The notes under the pieces: model-generated
Databases searched by the model: none
What the model was told of the DNA's origin: nothing
Seen by the model: only the letters and a program-made list of their open reading frames with translations
Made by a program: the position numbers and the translations under genes
Shown: positions 6,934-15,762 of the stretch, piece after piece
How the letters are laid out: every line of letters begins with the position of its first letter
How positions within the stretch are numbered: the stretch's first letter is position 1
Assembly: GCF_910583865.1 (NCBI RefSeq)
Contig: NZ_CAJTYX010000014.1
Span: forward strand, 1 to 64,000
From: an uncultured Muribaculum sp.
Lineage (GTDB): Bacteria > Bacteroidota > Bacteroidia > Bacteroidales > Muribaculaceae
Length of the DNA: 64,000 nucleotides
Direction of reading: 5' to 3'

Positions 6934-7602
6934 TCAGAACGAGGTAATGCGCTTGTCGTGGCAGCGCAGTAACCTTGCCGGGAATTGCTCCAGGAGGTTG
7001 AGGTTGTGGGTGGCCATTATCACGGCGGTACCTTCCTTGGCTATCTGGTGGAGGTAGGCCACGATCTGTTCGCCGGTGGCGGGATCGAGGTTGCCGGTAG
7101 GCTCGTCGGCGAGGATGAGGCGCGGGCGATTGAGGAGCGCACGCGCTATGACGATGCGTTGTTGCTCTCCGCCCGAAAGCTCGTGGGGCATCTTGTAGCT
7201 TTTGTTGAGCATCCCGACCTCTTTGAGTACCTCCTCGATACGCTCGTCCATGTCGGCCTTCGACTTCCACCCCGTGGCTTCAAGCACGAAGAGCAGGTTG
7301 TTGTAGACCGAGCGGTCGGTAAGCAGCTGGAAATCCTGGAACACGATACCTATCTCCCGTCGGAGCATCGGCACCTCCTTGCGCTTTATAGCGGAGAGGT
7401 CGTAGCCGAGCACGTCGGCCTTTCCGGCGATTACGGGGATGTCGGCATACATCGATTTCATAAGGCTGCTTTTCCCGCTTCCGACTTTTCCGATTATATA
7501 CAGGAACTCTCCGGCTTCGACCCTAAGGTCGACGTCCTTGAGCACAATCAGCTCTTTGCGGTGGAGTTCCACTCCCTGATAGTCTACTAATGGCGCTTCC
7601 AT
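6934..7602 (-). CDS. ftsE: FtsE-like ABC transporter ATPase
   Basis: A 222-residue ATP-binding subunit. Walker A is GKVGSGKSS (38-46), followed by Q-loop FQDFQLL, the signature LSGGEQQR (142-149), Walker B LILADEP (162-168) and switch His199. The pattern fits FtsE, which with FtsX links the cytokinetic ring to cell-wall hydrolases at the inner membrane. No ftsX lies next to it. Instead it is the last gene of a minus-strand cluster after hisIE, 15 bases downstream. Assignment to FtsE and not to another small ABC ATPase rests on similarity of the Walker A context and length, so some doubt remains. Confidence 0.8.
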   Translation of the reverse strand: MEAPLVDYQGVELHRKELIVLKDVDLRVEAGEFLYIIGKVGSGKSSLMKSMYADIPVIAGKADVLGYDLSAIKRKEVPMLRREIGIVFQDFQLLTDRSVYNNLLFVLEATGWKSKADMDERIEEVLKEVGMLNKSYKMPHELSGGEQQRIVIARALLNRPRLILADEPTGNLDPATGEQIVAYLHQIAKEGTAVIMATHNLNLLEQFPARLLRCHDKRITSF

Positions 7603-7617
7603 GGCAGGATAGGTGGC

Positions 7618-8220
7618 TCATTCCTTGTGGCGTTTCTGAAGCTCGGCGGCAAGATCCTCGATGCGCAGACCTTGCGATGTGAGCAGCACTATGAGGTGGT
7701 AGATAAGGTCGGACGCTTCATAGATGAAGCCGTCGCGAGTGCCGTTGGTCGCTTCTATCACAGTCTCTACCGCTTCCTCGCCTACTTTCTGCGCCATGCG
7801 GTTGACACCCTTCTTGAACAGCGAAGTGGTATAGGAGCCTTCGGGCATCTCTGTGTGGCGGCGGTCGATGAAGTCCTGGAGATAGCGCAGAAACTCCACC
7901 CCCATCGTGTTTTCCGTGCCGAAGCATGTGTCAGTACCTTTGTGACACACCGGACCCACAGGCTTTACTTTCACGAGGAGCGTGTCGCGGTCGCAGTCCT
8001 CCTCAATGCTTACCACATTGAGGAAGTTACCGCTCTCCTCACCCTTTGTCCATAGGCGTCCTTTCGTGCGGCTGTAGAATGTAACCTTGCCTGTCTCTAT
8101 GGTCTTGAGATAGGCTTCCTCGTTCATGAATCCGAGCATCAGGACGTTTTTCGTCGTGTCATCCTGTATGATGGCGGGTATGAGACCACCCATTTTATCG
8201 TAGTCAAGTAGTGTTGTCAT
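7618..8220 (-). CDS. hisIE: Bifunctional phosphoribosyl-AMP cyclohydrolase / phosphoribosyl-ATP pyrophosphatase
   Basis: A 200-residue fusion for steps two and three of histidine synthesis. The N-terminal HisI half carries MLGFMNEEAY, TFYSRTKGRLWTKGE and the zinc-binding Cys/Asp residues in CDRDTLLVKV and GPVCHKGTDTC. The C-terminal HisE half (about 110-200) has the KVGEEAVETVIEA segment that binds the Mg-pyrophosphate part of the substrate. The start codon overlaps the stop of hisF by four bases, and the gene ends 15 bases before ftsE. Fusion of the two activities is the usual state in Bacteroidetes. Confidence 0.97.
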   Translation of the reverse strand: MTTLLDYDKMGGLIPAIIQDDTTKNVLMLGFMNEEAYLKTIETGKVTFYSRTKGRLWTKGEESGNFLNVVSIEEDCDRDTLLVKVKPVGPVCHKGTDTCFGTENTMGVEFLRYLQDFIDRRHTEMPEGSYTTSLFKKGVNRMAQKVGEEAVETVIEATNGTRDGFIYEASDLIYHLIVLLTSQGLRIEDLAAELQKRHKE

Positions 8221-8972
8221 AATCTTACGGGTATGTCGTTAAGTGATAAATAGCTTTTCAATTCCCGGAGGTTGATTTCACCGAAGTGGAATATACTTGC
8301 CGCCAGGGCGGCATCGGCATGGCCGTGTTTGAACACGTCGATGAAATGGTTCATCCGTCCGGCCCCTCCGGAGGCTATGACGGGTATTGACAGGCGTTCC
8401 GAGAGTTCGGCAAGGGCCTCGCAGGCGAACCCGGCCTTCACACCGTCGTGGTCCATCGAGGTGAACAGGATCTCTCCGGCGCCGCGTTCCTGAGCCTCGT
8501 GCGCCCATTCGAGGAGCGTGCATCCTACGGGTTTGCGTCCGCCGTTGATGTAGCAGCGCCAGATGCCGTCGTCATGGCGCGCATCGATTGCCACCACACA
8601 CACCTGCGCCCCGTAGCGCGAGGCGATCCCGTCGATGAGGGCCGGTGAGCGCAGCGCGGCGGAATTGACCGACACCTTGTCGGCCCCGGCGTCGAGGAGT
8701 CGCGCCACGTCATCGACTTCACTTATCCCGCCTCCTACGGTGAAGGGTATGCTGATATTCTCGGCCACGCGCCTTACGAGGTCGATGAATGTTCCGCGTC
8801 CTTCGTGGGATGCCGTGATGTCGAGGTAGACCAGCTCGTCGGCTCCCTGATCGCTATATTGCCGGCCAAGTTCCACGGGATCTCCGGCATCGCGGAAATT
8901 TACGAAGTTGACACCTTTGACGGTTTTGCCGTCCTTGACATCGAGGCAGGGTATGATGCGCTTTGCTAACAT
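8217..8972 (-). CDS. hisF: Imidazole glycerol phosphate synthase, cyclase subunit
   Basis: A 251-residue (beta/alpha)8 barrel that with HisH turns PRFAR and ammonia into imidazole glycerol phosphate and AICAR. PCLDVKDGKTVKGVNF at the start contains the catalytic Asp11, and VAIDARHD holds the second catalytic Asp. TVGGGI and ASGGAG are the two phosphate-binding loops. It overlaps hisA by seven bases and hisIE by four, so the genes are tightly coupled. AICAR produced here feeds purine synthesis, for which purL and a purF-like gene lie further right. Confidence 0.98.
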   Translation of the reverse strand: MLAKRIIPCLDVKDGKTVKGVNFVNFRDAGDPVELGRQYSDQGADELVYLDITASHEGRGTFIDLVRRVAENISIPFTVGGGISEVDDVARLLDAGADKVSVNSAALRSPALIDGIASRYGAQVCVVAIDARHDDGIWRCYINGGRKPVGCTLLEWAHEAQERGAGEILFTSMDHDGVKAGFACEALAELSERLSIPVIASGGAGRMNHFIDVFKHGHADAALAASIFHFGEINLRELKSYLSLNDIPVRL

Positions 8973-9697
8973 TGTGAACGGTTGATGCGTGAGATATCTT
9001 CAATTGAGATGCGCCCCTCGTAGATTGCTTTCCCGACTATCACGGCGGGGACTGCGGCCTCGTCGAGAAGCTCTATGTCGGCCATTGAGCCGACACCTCC
9101 GCTTGCCACGAGCCATAGCCCGGGACACCTGTCGAGAATCCTGCGGTAAAGCTCTACGGCCGGCCCGGCGAGTGTGCCGTCGACACCGATCTCGGTGGAT
9201 ATGACCTTGGATACGCCGACCTCGGCGTATCCGGCGATGAATGGCACTATGTCGTTGTCGGACGTGGATGTCCACCCCTCCGACGCTATCTTTCCGTGGC
9301 GCGCGTCGGCACCGAGGATGATACGCTCCGGGCCGTATTTGTCGAGCCAATGGAGAAACCTGTCACGGTTGCGGAGCGCTATGCTTCCGCCTGTCACCAT
9401 CGCCGCTCCGCATTCGAAAGCGATGCGCAGGTCGTCATCGCTTTTGAGGCCGCCTCCGAAGTCTATCACGAGTGGAGTGCGTGCGGCCACACGTTCGAGT
9501 GTACGGTAGTTCACGATGTGGCTGGCGCGTGCACCGTCGAGGTCCACGAGGTGGAGTCGCCGGCATCCGGCATCGGCGAAGCGCATCGCCATGTCGACGG
9601 GATCGTCGGAATATACCTTTGACGTGCCGTAGTCGCCTCGTGTCAGTCTTACGCATTTGCCGTCGATGATGTCGATGGCGGGTATGATCTCAATCAT
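8966..9697 (-). CDS. hisA: ProFAR isomerase (HisA)
   Basis: A 243-residue (beta/alpha)8 barrel, the fourth step of histidine synthesis: Amadori isomerisation of ProFAR to PRFAR. The start IPAIDIIDGKCVRLTRGDY holds the first catalytic Asp, TEIGVDGTL holds the second, and VASGGVGS is the phosphate loop near the C-terminus. It lies six bases downstream of hisH and overlaps hisF, in the order H-A-F-IE common to many bacteria. The other his genes (hisG, D, C, B) are not in this window. Confidence 0.97.
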   Translation of the reverse strand: MIEIIPAIDIIDGKCVRLTRGDYGTSKVYSDDPVDMAMRFADAGCRRLHLVDLDGARASHIVNYRTLERVAARTPLVIDFGGGLKSDDDLRIAFECGAAMVTGGSIALRNRDRFLHWLDKYGPERIILGADARHGKIASEGWTSTSDNDIVPFIAGYAEVGVSKVISTEIGVDGTLAGPAVELYRRILDRCPGLWLVASGGVGSMADIELLDEAAVPAVIVGKAIYEGRISIEDISRINRSQC

Positions 9698-9703
9698 GAT
9701 TTT

Positions 9704-10294
9704 TCAGAGTGCAAGGAAGTGCGACAATAGCGTGCTCCCGTCTGCACCGCTTTTTTCGGGATGGAACTGCACGGCATGGAAGTTGTCGTGGCGCATTGCC
9801 GCGCTCCATGTACCGCAATATTCTGTTACGGCGGCGGTATGTCGGCATACCGGCACGGCGTAGCTGTGAACGTAGTAAAAGTAATGGCCGTCAAGACCGG
9901 TAGGGACCGGGCCGTCGGGCGAAGTGAGCGCTACGGTGTCCCATCCGGTGTGGGGCACCTTGAATTCCGGTGACGGAGGTATCAGGCGCTTCACGTTGGC
10001 ATCGAATATTCCGAGGCCGTCGACATCTCCCTCTTCAGAGTGTCGGCACATGAGCTGCTGGCCTATGCATATGCCAAGCACGGGGGCGGTCAGCGAGCGT
10101 ATCACCCGGTCGAGTCCGGTGGCGCGCAGATGGTGCATGGCGGCGGCAGCCTCCCCCACGCCGGGGAATATCACGCGGTCGGCTTTTGCGAGCACGCTTT
10201 CATTGTCGGTGACGACGAATTCCGCGCCAAGCCTCCGGAGCGCGCATTCCACGGAAAACACGTTTCCGGCATTATATCTAACCACTGCTATCAT
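9704..10294 (-). CDS. hisH: Imidazole glycerol phosphate synthase, glutaminase subunit
   Basis: A 196-residue class I glutamine amidotransferase that supplies ammonia to HisF. The catalytic triad is visible: Cys76 in LGICIGQQ, and His178 and Glu180 in VQFHPEKSG. The oxyanion region PGVGE is at 44-48. It is the first of the his genes here and lies 63 bases downstream of purU on the same strand, so the his cluster may be read from the purU promoter or from an unseen one in that gap. Confidence 0.97.
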   Translation of the reverse strand: MIAVVRYNAGNVFSVECALRRLGAEFVVTDNESVLAKADRVIFPGVGEAAAAMHHLRATGLDRVIRSLTAPVLGICIGQQLMCRHSEEGDVDGLGIFDANVKRLIPPSPEFKVPHTGWDTVALTSPDGPVPTGLDGHYFYYVHSYAVPVCRHTAAVTEYCGTWSAAMRHDNFHAVQFHPEKSGADGSTLLSHFLAL

Positions 10295-10357
10295 AATCGC
10301 GGGGTTGGGTTGGACGATGACGTCAGATGCGGGCCATTGCCGTACAGGCAGGGCATG

Positions 10358-11227
10358 TCAGCTGAACACTACCGTCTTGTTCTTATAGGTCAGAATCTTT
10401 CGTTGTATATGTTTCTCCACCGCCCGCGAGAGGACTATCTTTTCCAGGTCGCGGCCTTTCTTTACCAGGTCGTCGATTGTGTCCTTGTGGGTGATGCGGG
10501 TAATGTCCTGTTCGATGATGGGGCCGGCATCAAGTTCGGTGGTGACGTAGTGCGACGTGGCGCCGATTAATTTTACGCCTCGGTCGTAGGCGGCATGATA
10601 CGGTTTTGCTCCGACAAAGGCCGGGAGGAATGAATGGTGGATATTGATGATATGGTGCGGATACTGTCCGATAAACTCAGGCGAGAGTACCTGCATGTAG
10701 CGTGCGAGCACGATGAAGTCCACGTTGAGTTCGCGCAACAGCGCCATCTCGGCGGCTTCCATCTCGGCTTTGTTTTCCTTCGTGATGTGGAACACCTCGT
10801 AGCGTATGCCGAACTGGCTGGCCACTTTTTCCATATCGGGATGGTTGGATATGATGACGGGAATCTCGACCTCCCATTCTCCGGCCACCACGCGAGCGAG
10901 TATGTCGTAGAGGCAGTGCGACATCTTGCTGACGAAGATGGCCATGCGCTGCTTCTGTGAGGAGAATTTCAGCGAATAGCTAAGGTCGTAGCGGCAGGCG
11001 TAGAGGGTGTGGAAATAGTCGCGGATCTTCTCCTTAGGGATGATGAATCCTGCCAGATCCCACTCGACGCGCATGTAGAATATGCCGTTTGCCTTGTCGA
11101 CATATTGGTCGAGGTACATGATGTTGCCGCCGTTGACGGTGATGAATTCGGTGATCACCGCTATTATCCCGGGCTGGTCGGGACAGTGCATGAGGAGTAT
11201 CGCTGTATCTTTTTCTTTCTTTTCCAC
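10358..11227 (-). CDS. purU: Formyltetrahydrofolate deformylase
   Basis: A 289-residue enzyme that hydrolyses 10-formyl-THF to formate and THF, balancing one-carbon units for purine synthesis. Residues about 8-85 are an ACT regulatory domain (ILLMHCPDQPGIIAVITEFI), and the rest is the formyltransferase-like hydrolase with VDFIVLARYMQVL, NIHHSFLPAFVGAKPY (catalytic His) and AGPIIEQDITRI (catalytic Asp). A consensus promoter at 11250-11280 lies directly upstream. Downstream is the his cluster, whose by-product AICAR also draws on formyl-THF, so the neighbourhood is consistent in metabolic terms. Confidence 0.95.
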   Translation of the reverse strand: MEKKEKDTAILLMHCPDQPGIIAVITEFITVNGGNIMYLDQYVDKANGIFYMRVEWDLAGFIIPKEKIRDYFHTLYACRYDLSYSLKFSSQKQRMAIFVSKMSHCLYDILARVVAGEWEVEIPVIISNHPDMEKVASQFGIRYEVFHITKENKAEMEAAEMALLRELNVDFIVLARYMQVLSPEFIGQYPHHIINIHHSFLPAFVGAKPYHAAYDRGVKLIGATSHYVTTELDAGPIIEQDITRITHKDTIDDLVKKGRDLEKIVLSRAVEKHIQRKILTYKNKTVVFS

Positions 11228-11249
11228 GATTTTTGTTCTTCTTTGACGG

Positions 11250-11280
11250 CAAAGTTACGTATTTTATATCAAAAAGCAAA
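11250..11280 (-). promoter_or_regulatory. Promoter of purU
   Basis: On the minus strand TTTG (11277-11280) is followed after 19 bases by TAACTTTG (11250-11257). This is an exact match to the Bacteroidetes promoter pattern, 23 bases upstream of the purU start codon. The -33 box coincides with the end of the recQ terminator hairpin. Confidence 0.75.
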
Positions 11281-11308
11281 TAGGCGGCAATGCCATGCCG
11301 CCTATTTG
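11265..11308 (-). terminator. Terminator of recQ
   Basis: A perfect 13-bp stem pairs 11277-11289 with 11296-11308 with a 6-base loop. On the minus strand it is followed by CTTTTTGATA. It lies 14 bases past the recQ stop codon, a good intrinsic terminator. Confidence 0.8.
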
Positions 11309-11322
11309 ACATTATGCGATGA

Positions 11323-13506
11323 TCAGTTGCCGAGTTCGGAGAGGAATTTTATGCGCACGAGGCGTATCTCTTCCTCGCTGTATTCGTTTCCAAGCTCCTC
11401 GATGGCGGCTTCAAGGTCGTCGCTCTCGCTCTCCTTGAAGTAGTCGAAGATGTCGGCCTGACGGTCATCGTCCATTATCTCGTCGAGGAAATAGTTTATG
11501 TTGATTTTAGTGCCGGAATACACTATAGCCTCCACTTCGTCGAGAAGTTCGGAGAATTCGAGCCCCTTGCTCTCGGCCAGAGAGTCAAGTCCGATCTTAC
11601 GGTCGATGCCCTGTATGATTGATATCTTGAGCTTGCTCTTGTTGGCCACGCTTCTTACGCGCAGGTCCTCGGGTCGCTCGATCTCGTTCTCCTCCACATG
11701 AGCCTTTATCACCTTGAGAAATTCTTCACCGTATCTCTTCGCCTTTCCGGCTCCGACCCCTGGAATGTTCTGAAGCTCGTCGATGGTAATGGGGTAGGTG
11801 GTGGCCATCGCTTCAAGCGACGGATCCTGGAATATGACGTAGGGGGGCAGTTCGAGGCGCTTCGCCATTTTCTTGCGAAGGTCTTTCAGGATATTGTAAA
11901 GCTCTGGATCGACGGCACATGCGGCGCCGCTTTTCATCACCTGTTCTTCTTCGTCCTCGCTGAAGTCGTTGTCCTCGACGACCTTGAAGGATGTCGGTTT
12001 CTTGTAATACGCTTTCCCTTTGGGTGTGAGCTTCAATATGCCGAAGTTTTCGATGTCGCGGTCGAGGTATCCGGCAATCTGGGCCTGGCGTATGATGGTT
12101 GACAGTGTGCGTGAATCGCTCCCTTGCAGACAGCCGAACACTTCCAGCTCGTCCTGGGCATAGGTCTTTACGGTAGGCGTGTTTTTACCGAGCATGACGT
12201 CGATGATCTGCTCGGGCTTGAATTTCTCTTTCAGTGCGCTGACTGTTTCAATTATGGCGCACAATTCATCTTTTGCTTCCACGAGTTTCTTTGGGTTTAA
12301 ACAGTTATCACAGTTCCCGCAGTTTTCCTCGGTGTATGACTCACCGAAGTAGTGCAACAACAGTTTCCTTCTGCACAGTGAGGATTCGGCATAAGCCGCT
12401 GTCTCAAGGAGCAGCTGGCGTCCGATTTCCTGTTCTGCCGGCGGTTTTCCCTGCATGAATTTCTCCATTTTTTGGAGATCCTTGTGCATGTAGAATGCAA
12501 TGCATCGGCCTTCGCCCCCGTCGCGGCCGGCGCGGCCGGTCTCCTGGTAATATCCTTCGAGTGATTTGGGTATGTCGTAGTGGATCACGAATCGCACGTC
12601 GGGCTTGTCGATACCCATGCCGAAAGCTATTGTCGCTACGATCACATCGACTTTCTCAAGGAGGAATGCGTCCTGGTTGGCGGCACGGGTGTTCTGATCA
12701 AGACCTGCATGATAGGGTAGGGCGCGAATGTCGTTCAGCCGGAGGATTTCGGCGAGTTCCTCTACCTTCTTACGGCTGAGGCAGTATATGATGCCGCTCT
12801 TGCCTTCCTGCTGCTTGATGAACCGGATTATGTCGCGGTCGATCGTAGATGTCTTTGGACGCACCTCATAGTAGAGGTTGGTGCGGTTGAACGACGACTT
12901 GAAGAGCATGGCGTTCTGCATGCCGAGGTTCTTCTGTATGTCGTGCTGCACCTTAGGTGTGGCCGTGGCAGTCAACGCGATCACCGGACGTGGCGAGATC
13001 TCGTTTATTATCGGTCGGATGCGCCGGTATTCAGGGCGGAAGTCATGCCCCCATTCGGATATGCAGTGGGCTTCGTCCACTGCGTAGAAGGAAATGGGTA
13101 CTGTCTTTAGAAATTCTATATTGTCCTCTTTTGTAAGCGACTCCGGGGCCACGTAGAGCAGTTTGGTCTTTCCCGACATGATGTCGGCCTTCACCTCCTC
13201 GATTGCCGCCTTGGTGAGCGATGAGTTGAGGAAATGTGCGATCGCATCGACCTCACTGAAGCTGCGCATTGCATCGACCTGATTCTTCATGAGGGCGATG
13301 AGCGGAGATATCACGATTGCCGTGCCGGGCATGAGAAGCGCCGGGAGCTGGTAGCATAGCGACTTTCCCCCTCCTGTAGGCATGAGCACGAAAGTGTCGT
13401 TCCCATCCATGAGGGAGGTTATGATGGCTTCCTGGTTGCCTTTGAATGTGTCAAATCCGAAATGCTTTTTCAGCTCTTCGGTGAGGAGGATCGACTTGTC
13501 TGGCAT
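11323..13506 (-). CDS. recQ: ATP-dependent DNA helicase RecQ
   Basis: A 727-residue 3'-5' DNA helicase for recombination and repair. Visible are FKGNQEAI (motif 0), Walker A TGGGKS (44-49), the DEAH-type box VDEAHC, TATATP, and ETGRAGRDGG (motif VI). The RecQ C-terminal zinc site is seen as CRRKLLLHYFGE with the later NCGNCDNC, followed by a winged-helix domain. A HRDC domain lies at about 530-605. An acidic tail of roughly 120 residues after the HRDC makes the protein longer than the E. coli one (about 610), as is common in Bacteroidetes. It ends in a strong terminator. Confidence 0.96.
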   Translation of the reverse strand: MPDKSILLTEELKKHFGFDTFKGNQEAIITSLMDGNDTFVLMPTGGGKSLCYQLPALLMPGTAIVISPLIALMKNQVDAMRSFSEVDAIAHFLNSSLTKAAIEEVKADIMSGKTKLLYVAPESLTKEDNIEFLKTVPISFYAVDEAHCISEWGHDFRPEYRRIRPIINEISPRPVIALTATATPKVQHDIQKNLGMQNAMLFKSSFNRTNLYYEVRPKTSTIDRDIIRFIKQQEGKSGIIYCLSRKKVEELAEILRLNDIRALPYHAGLDQNTRAANQDAFLLEKVDVIVATIAFGMGIDKPDVRFVIHYDIPKSLEGYYQETGRAGRDGGEGRCIAFYMHKDLQKMEKFMQGKPPAEQEIGRQLLLETAAYAESSLCRRKLLLHYFGESYTEENCGNCDNCLNPKKLVEAKDELCAIIETVSALKEKFKPEQIIDVMLGKNTPTVKTYAQDELEVFGCLQGSDSRTLSTIIRQAQIAGYLDRDIENFGILKLTPKGKAYYKKPTSFKVVEDNDFSEDEEEQVMKSGAACAVDPELYNILKDLRKKMAKRLELPPYVIFQDPSLEAMATTYPITIDELQNIPGVGAGKAKRYGEEFLKVIKAHVEENEIERPEDLRVRSVANKSKLKISIIQGIDRKIGLDSLAESKGLEFSELLDEVEAIVYSGTKININYFLDEIMDDDRQADIFDYFKESESDDLEAAIEELGNEYSEEEIRLVRIKFLSELGN

Positions 13507-13577
13507 GGTAGTGATCGTGATTAACGTGCCGGTGTCGCGGCGGAATTAATGATTGTTGCTTAATGTCGTTTATTGTT

Positions 13578-13599
13578 GACCGGACTCAACGGTCCGGTC
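13578..13599 (-). terminator. Hairpin overlapping the clpX stop
   Basis: GACCGGAC (13578-13585) pairs with GTCCGGTC (13592-13599) around a 6-base loop. The stem overlaps the clpX stop codon at 13598-13600. There is no T-run on the minus strand, so termination would be weak or factor-dependent. Confidence 0.4.
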
Positions 13600-14851
13600 A
13601 TTTGGAATCGGAATTGTTGGTGTCGAAGTTGGCTTTATCGAGTTTCTCCAACGCATATTCGCGAGTGACGGTGAATGTGCGCTTACGTGTGGATGGAATC
13701 TCGAACATGCTGTCGATCATGATGGTCTCCACTATCGAGCGCAGTCCGCGCGCGCCGAGCTTGTACTCGATGGCCTTGTCGACAATCAGGTCGAGCGCGT
13801 CGTCGGCGAATGTCAGCTTCACTCCGTCCATCGCGAAAAGCTTCTCGTACTGTCGTACGATGGCGTTTTTCGGTTCGGTTAGCACCCTGCGCAGGGCCTC
13901 ACGGTCGAGAGGCTCAAGGTTTGTCAGGATCGGGAGTCGGCCGATGATTTCCGGGATGAGTCCGAACGATTTCAAGTCCTGAGGCATCACATACTTCAGA
14001 TAGTTGTCGCGCTTGATGCGCTGGCGCGCCTGGTCGGTGGAGTATCCCACTACGTGGGTGTTGAGGCGATGGGCTATCTTCTGCTCTATGCCGTCGAAAG
14101 CACCTCCGCAGATGAAGAGGATGTTTTTCGTGTTGACGGGTATCATCCTCTGCTCGGGATGCTTGCGGCCACCTTGCGGGGGCACGTTGACAACCGATCC
14201 TTCGAGCAGCTTCAAAAGACCCTGCTGCACGCCCTCGCCGCTCACGTCGCGGGTGATTGAAGGGTTGTCGCCTTTTCTGGCTATCTTGTCGATCTCGTCG
14301 ATGAACACAATGCCCTTTTCGGCCTTTGCCACATCGTAGTCGGCCACCTGGAGCAGGCGTGTGAGCAGGCTCTCGATGTCCTCGCCGACGTAGCCGGCCT
14401 GAGTTAGTACGGTGGCGTCGACGATGGTGAACGGCACGTTGAGCAAACGTGCTATCGTCTTTGCTAACAAGGTCTTGCCTGTGCCTGTCGGGCCTACGAG
14501 TATTATGTTGCTCTTCTCGATGTCAACATCGTCGGAGTCCTGCGCCAGACGCTTGTAGTGGTTGTAAACGGCTACGGAGAGATATTTCTTGGCATCGTCC
14601 TGACCTATCACGTATTGGTCGAGAAACGCGCATATTTCCTTCGGCTTGGGGATGTCGGAGAGGCTGGTCGTGCTGTCGGAACTGTCGGCCTGCCGCGACT
14701 CGTTGCGCACCTCCTTGAGCATCTGCTCCATAGCGTCCACGCAATCGGTGCAGATGTATGTGCCGTTGTTGGTGGCCGAAGGGATCATCCCTTCGGCCAT
14801 GTCTGCGGGGCGTCCGCAGAAAGAGCATACCGGTGTCGTTTTCTTTGCCAT
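13598..14851 (-). CDS. clpX: ATP-dependent Clp protease ATP-binding subunit ClpX
   Basis: A 417-residue AAA+ unfoldase that feeds proteins to ClpP. The N-terminal zinc-binding domain has Cys9, Cys12, Cys34 and Cys37. Walker A is GPTGTGKT (120-127), the pore loop is GYVG (153-156), Walker B is IVFIDEID (181-188), and sensor 2 lies in GARGLRS. The ClpP-binding IGF-type loop is represented by ICGGAFDGIE. It is ten bases downstream of clpP on the same strand, in the usual tig-clpP-clpX order. Confidence 0.98.
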   Translation of the reverse strand: MAKKTTPVCSFCGRPADMAEGMIPSATNNGTYICTDCVDAMEQMLKEVRNESRQADSSDSTTSLSDIPKPKEICAFLDQYVIGQDDAKKYLSVAVYNHYKRLAQDSDDVDIEKSNIILVGPTGTGKTLLAKTIARLLNVPFTIVDATVLTQAGYVGEDIESLLTRLLQVADYDVAKAEKGIVFIDEIDKIARKGDNPSITRDVSGEGVQQGLLKLLEGSVVNVPPQGGRKHPEQRMIPVNTKNILFICGGAFDGIEQKIAHRLNTHVVGYSTDQARQRIKRDNYLKYVMPQDLKSFGLIPEIIGRLPILTNLEPLDREALRRVLTEPKNAIVRQYEKLFAMDGVKLTFADDALDLIVDKAIEYKLGARGLRSIVETIMIDSMFEIPSTRKRTFTVTREYALEKLDKANFDTNNSDSK

Positions 14852-14860
14852 TGTCAGGAA

Positions 14861-15550
14861 TCAGTGTTTGGCTTTTACAAGCACCTGATCGATCATGCCG
14901 TATTCCTTTGCTTCTTCGGCGGTCATCCAGTAGTCGCGGTCGGAGTCGCGCTCCACTTTCTCGAACGGCTGTCCGGAATGGTCGGCGATGATGGTGTAGA
15001 GTTCTTTCTTGAGTTTTTGGATTTCGCGTGCTGTGATCTCGATGTCGCTTGCCTGTCCTTGAGCGCCACCCATTGGCTGGTGTATCATGACGCGTGAGTG
15101 CTTGAGAGCGAAGCGCTTTCCGGCGGTGCCCGACACGAGGAGCACGGCTGCCATCGAAGCAGCGATGCCTGTACATATGGTGGCTACGTCCGATGATATG
15201 TACTGCATAGTGTCGTATATCCCCAGGCCGGCATATACCGAGCCGCCGGGAGAGTTGATGTAGATTGACACATCCTTGCCGGGATCGGCCGAGTCGAGGT
15301 AGAGCAGCTGAGCCTGGATCACGTTGGCGGTATAGTCGTTGACTTCAGTGCCGAGAAAGATGATGCGGTCCATCATAAGGCGGGAGAACACATCCATCTG
15401 GGCCACGTTGAGCTGGCGTTCCTCGATGATGGTGGGGGAGATGTAGCTGGAAGTTATGTTGGCGGAGTTGGTGGCGGCGACATACTGGTCGAGCGCGAGG
15501 CCATTGAGTCCGCAATGCTTTACAGCGTAGTTTCTAAAGTCGTTGTTCAT
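14861..15550 (-). CDS. clpP: ATP-dependent Clp protease proteolytic subunit
   Basis: A serine protease subunit, 229 residues from the start chosen here. The catalytic Ser lies in AASMA (Ser132), the His in MIHQPMGG (His157), with the Asp in the DSDRDYWMT region. SPGGSVYAG is the substrate-strand glycine-rich motif. An ATG 33 bases upstream (15583) would add eleven residues (starting MPEGVSIHT). I prefer the start at 15550 because homologues begin with a short (M)DDFRKYA-type segment that matches NNDFRNYA. With the promoter at 15602-15632 this gives a leader of about 45 bases. Confidence 0.93.
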   Translation of the reverse strand: MNNDFRNYAVKHCGLNGLALDQYVAATNSANITSSYISPTIIEERQLNVAQMDVFSRLMMDRIIFLGTEVNDYTANVIQAQLLYLDSADPGKDVSIYINSPGGSVYAGLGIYDTMQYISSDVATICTGIAASMAAVLLVSGTAGKRFALKHSRVMIHQPMGGAQGQASDIEITAREIQKLKKELYTIIADHSGQPFEKVERDSDRDYWMTAEEAKEYGMIDQVLVKAKH

Positions 15551-15601
15551 GTTTTCTGTATGAATGGAGACGCCTTCCGGCATTTCCGGAAATTATTTAT
15601 T

Positions 15602-15632
15602 CAAAGATAGTGAATTTTTATGATATTCCAAA
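15602..15632 (-). promoter_or_regulatory. Promoter of clpP-clpX
   Basis: On the minus strand TTTG (15629-15632) is followed after 19 bases by TATCTTTG (15602-15609), matching the Bacteroidetes consensus. It lies between tig and clpP, so clpPX can be transcribed independently of tig. Confidence 0.75.
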
Positions 15633-15762
15633 AATATCGTGTGGCATATGCTTTTTTCCCCGTTTTTTTCTTGTTTTTCCGGAGGATGCATAGGAAAGGG
15701 CGATGTCGCACATGCCGTGCACATCGCCCTGTGGTGTGTATCTATTGTTCGGACGGAATTTC

